A DNA stretch of 64,000 nt from positions 161,888,666-161,952,665 of the forward strand of contig NC_053390.1 of the NCBI RefSeq assembly GCF_905171765.1. Direction: 5' to 3'. Origin of the DNA: Bufo bufo. Taxonomy: Eukaryota > Chordata > Amphibia > Anura > Bufonidae. Shown in pieces: positions 62,532 through 64,000 of the stretch. How positions within the stretch are numbered: the first letter of the stretch is position 1; every line of letters starts with the position of its first letter. Position numbers and translations under genes: made by a program. Below the pieces are notes generated by a model that searched no databases, had not been told where the DNA came from, and saw only the letters and a list, made by a program, of their open reading frames with translations.

Positions 62532-64000
62532 TAGGGATGAGCGAACCCGAACTGTATAGTTCGGGTTCGTACCGAATTTTGGGGTGTCCGTGACACGGAC
62601 CCGAACCCGAACATTTTCGTAAAAGTCCGGGTTCGGTGTTCGGCGCTTTCTTGGCGCTTTTTGAAAGGCTGCAAAGCAGCCAATCAACAAGCGTCATACT
62701 ACTTGCCCCAAGAGGCCATCACAGCCTTGCCTACTATTGGCATGGCTGTGATTGGCCAGTGCAGCATGTGACCCAGCCTCTATATAAGCTTGGGTCACGT
62801 AGCGCTGCACGTCACTCTGCTGATTCAAGCATAGGGAGAGGTTGCTGCTGCGACGTTAGGGCGAGATTAGGCAGATTAACTCCTCCAAAAGACTTAATTC
62901 AGTGATCGATCTCCAGCTGTGGATCATTGAAGTGCTGATATTGAATTGCTCACTTTTTTTAGGCTGCCCAGAGCGTTTTTATATCACTTTTTTCTGGGGT
63001 GATCGGCGGCCATATTGTGGCTTGTGGTGCGCCAGCACAAGCTACCACCAAGTGCATTTAACCATCAATAGTGTGGTTATTTTTTGGCCATATACTACAT
63101 CAGCTGCAGGCTGAGCTGTCACCCAAGTGCATTTAACCATCAATAGTGTGGTTATTTTTTGGCCATATACTACATCAGTGGCAAGTTGAGCCTGTCACCC
63201 AGCGCCTAAAAAATAGCCCAGACATTTATATTCCTCCAAATCAGTACTGTTTTAGCTGGTCAAGTTATTTGTAGTGACCGTAAAAGCACAGTTTTTGTTC
63301 TGGGTTGAAAAACTATTCCCAAATTTGCCATTCTCAAAATTAGTAGTTTCTGCTATATCAGGCCTACTTTAAATCTATCCCAAAAAGGGTATATTAGATT
63401 CAAGGTGCTGATAGTGTCATTCTGAAAAACTTAACACACACGCTACAGTGCAGATACAAGTCTAATTCTGTGATTAAAGGTATACCTGTCAGACAGCGCC
63501 TAAAAAATAGCCCTGACATTTATATTCCTCCAAATCAGTATTGTTTTAGCTGGTCAAATTATTTGTAGTGACCGTAAAAGCACAGTTTTTGTTCTGGGTT
63601 GAAAAACTATTCCCAAATTTGCCATTTTCAAAATTAGTAGTTTCTGCTATATCAGGCCTACTTTAAATCTATCCCAAAAAGGGTATATTAGATTCAAGGT
63701 GCTGATAGTGTAATTCTGAAAAACTTAACACACACGCTACAGTGCAGATACAAGTCTAATTCTGTGATTAAAGGTATACCTGTCAGACAGCGCCTAAAAA
63801 ATAGCCCTGACATTTATATTCCTCCAAATCAGTACTGTTTTAGCAGGTCAAATTATTTGTAGTGACCGTAAAAGCACAGTTTTTGTTCTGGGTTGAAAAA
63901 CTATTCCCAAATTTGCCATTCTCAAAATTAGTAGTTTCTGCTATATCAGGCCTACTGTAAATCTATCCCAAAAAGGGTATATTAGATTCAAGGTGCTGAT
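62532..64000 (+). mobile_element. hAT transposon of the hAT-1 family, left part, runs off the window
   Basis: Starts TAGGGATGAGCGAACCCG at 62532; ATCATGAC (62524-62531) is the expected left target duplication. It is the reverse complement of 9194 leftward: GAACCCG blocks, the shared stretch at 62690-62830, TATGGCC-type short repeats (63040-63190), then about 294-bp tandem units marked CAGCGCCTAAAAAATAG at about 63199, 63493 and 63787. The transposase would lie beyond 64000 on the plus strand. Confidence 0.92.

Overview
The window looks like repeat-dense intergenic DNA from a large-genome vertebrate, most likely an anuran amphibian. I infer this from the combination of ZBED-type hAT transposons with TAGNGNTGAGCGAAC termini, Tc1-like elements, TTAA-flanked fold-back elements, chromodomain Ty3/gypsy retrotransposons, a Ngaro-type tyrosine-recombinase retrotransposon and Penelope-like elements. 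I found no host protein-coding gene, tRNA, rRNA or CRISPR array. Every long coding frame belongs to a mobile element, and nearly all are broken.

Layout. 1-2096 is the right end of a hAT element carrying a homogenised 227-bp tandem array. 2801-9194 is a full-length hAT (8-bp target duplication CTTATAAG) with a minus-strand transposase broken by two frameshifts. 10.9-18.5 kb is a nest: a Tc1 remnant split by a long fold-back element with TTA target duplication, then a TTAA-flanked element holding two solo LTRs in opposite orientation. A 2,779-bp block of this nest (12748-15526) is tandemly repeated at 15527-18305 with only two differences noticed. 19-28 kb holds TTAA-type repeats, a decayed Tc1, three hAT-type non-autonomous elements (one nested in another copy of its family) and a solo LTR. 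28.6-30.2 kb is a complete Tc1-like element with one nonsense codon. 30.5-40.1 kb is a deleted hAT interrupted by a gypsy element (32535-36350). 40.1-49.3 kb is a TTAA-type repeat interrupted by a complete chromodomain gypsy element (41256-47516, target duplication AACAG), which itself carries a 706-bp fold-back insertion in gag. 49.3-55.4 kb is a tandem-repeat substrate cut by a Tc1-like element, a second long fold-back element and a hAT MITE. 56.6-59.8 kb is a 5'-truncated Ngaro element (RT-RNase H, tyrosine recombinase, SGNH hydrolase). It is joined through a perfect 36-bp inverted repeat to two tandem 5'-truncated Penelope-like copies (59.9-62.5 kb). 62532-64000 is the start of another hAT of the 2801-9194 family, in the opposite orientation.

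The parts do not form a host pathway; they are layered insertions whose target duplications allow the order of events to be read. The most interesting signals are a hammerhead-ribozyme-like fold at 49994-50060 (minus) with a decayed relative in both arms of the fold-back insertion in gag; the recent 2.8-kb tandem duplication; an LTR locus where 35 bp of host flank recurs against a truncated pol gene; very short leaders lacking an evident tRNA-primer site in both gypsy elements; and the Ngaro/Penelope inverted junction. All identities and boundaries were read by eye.
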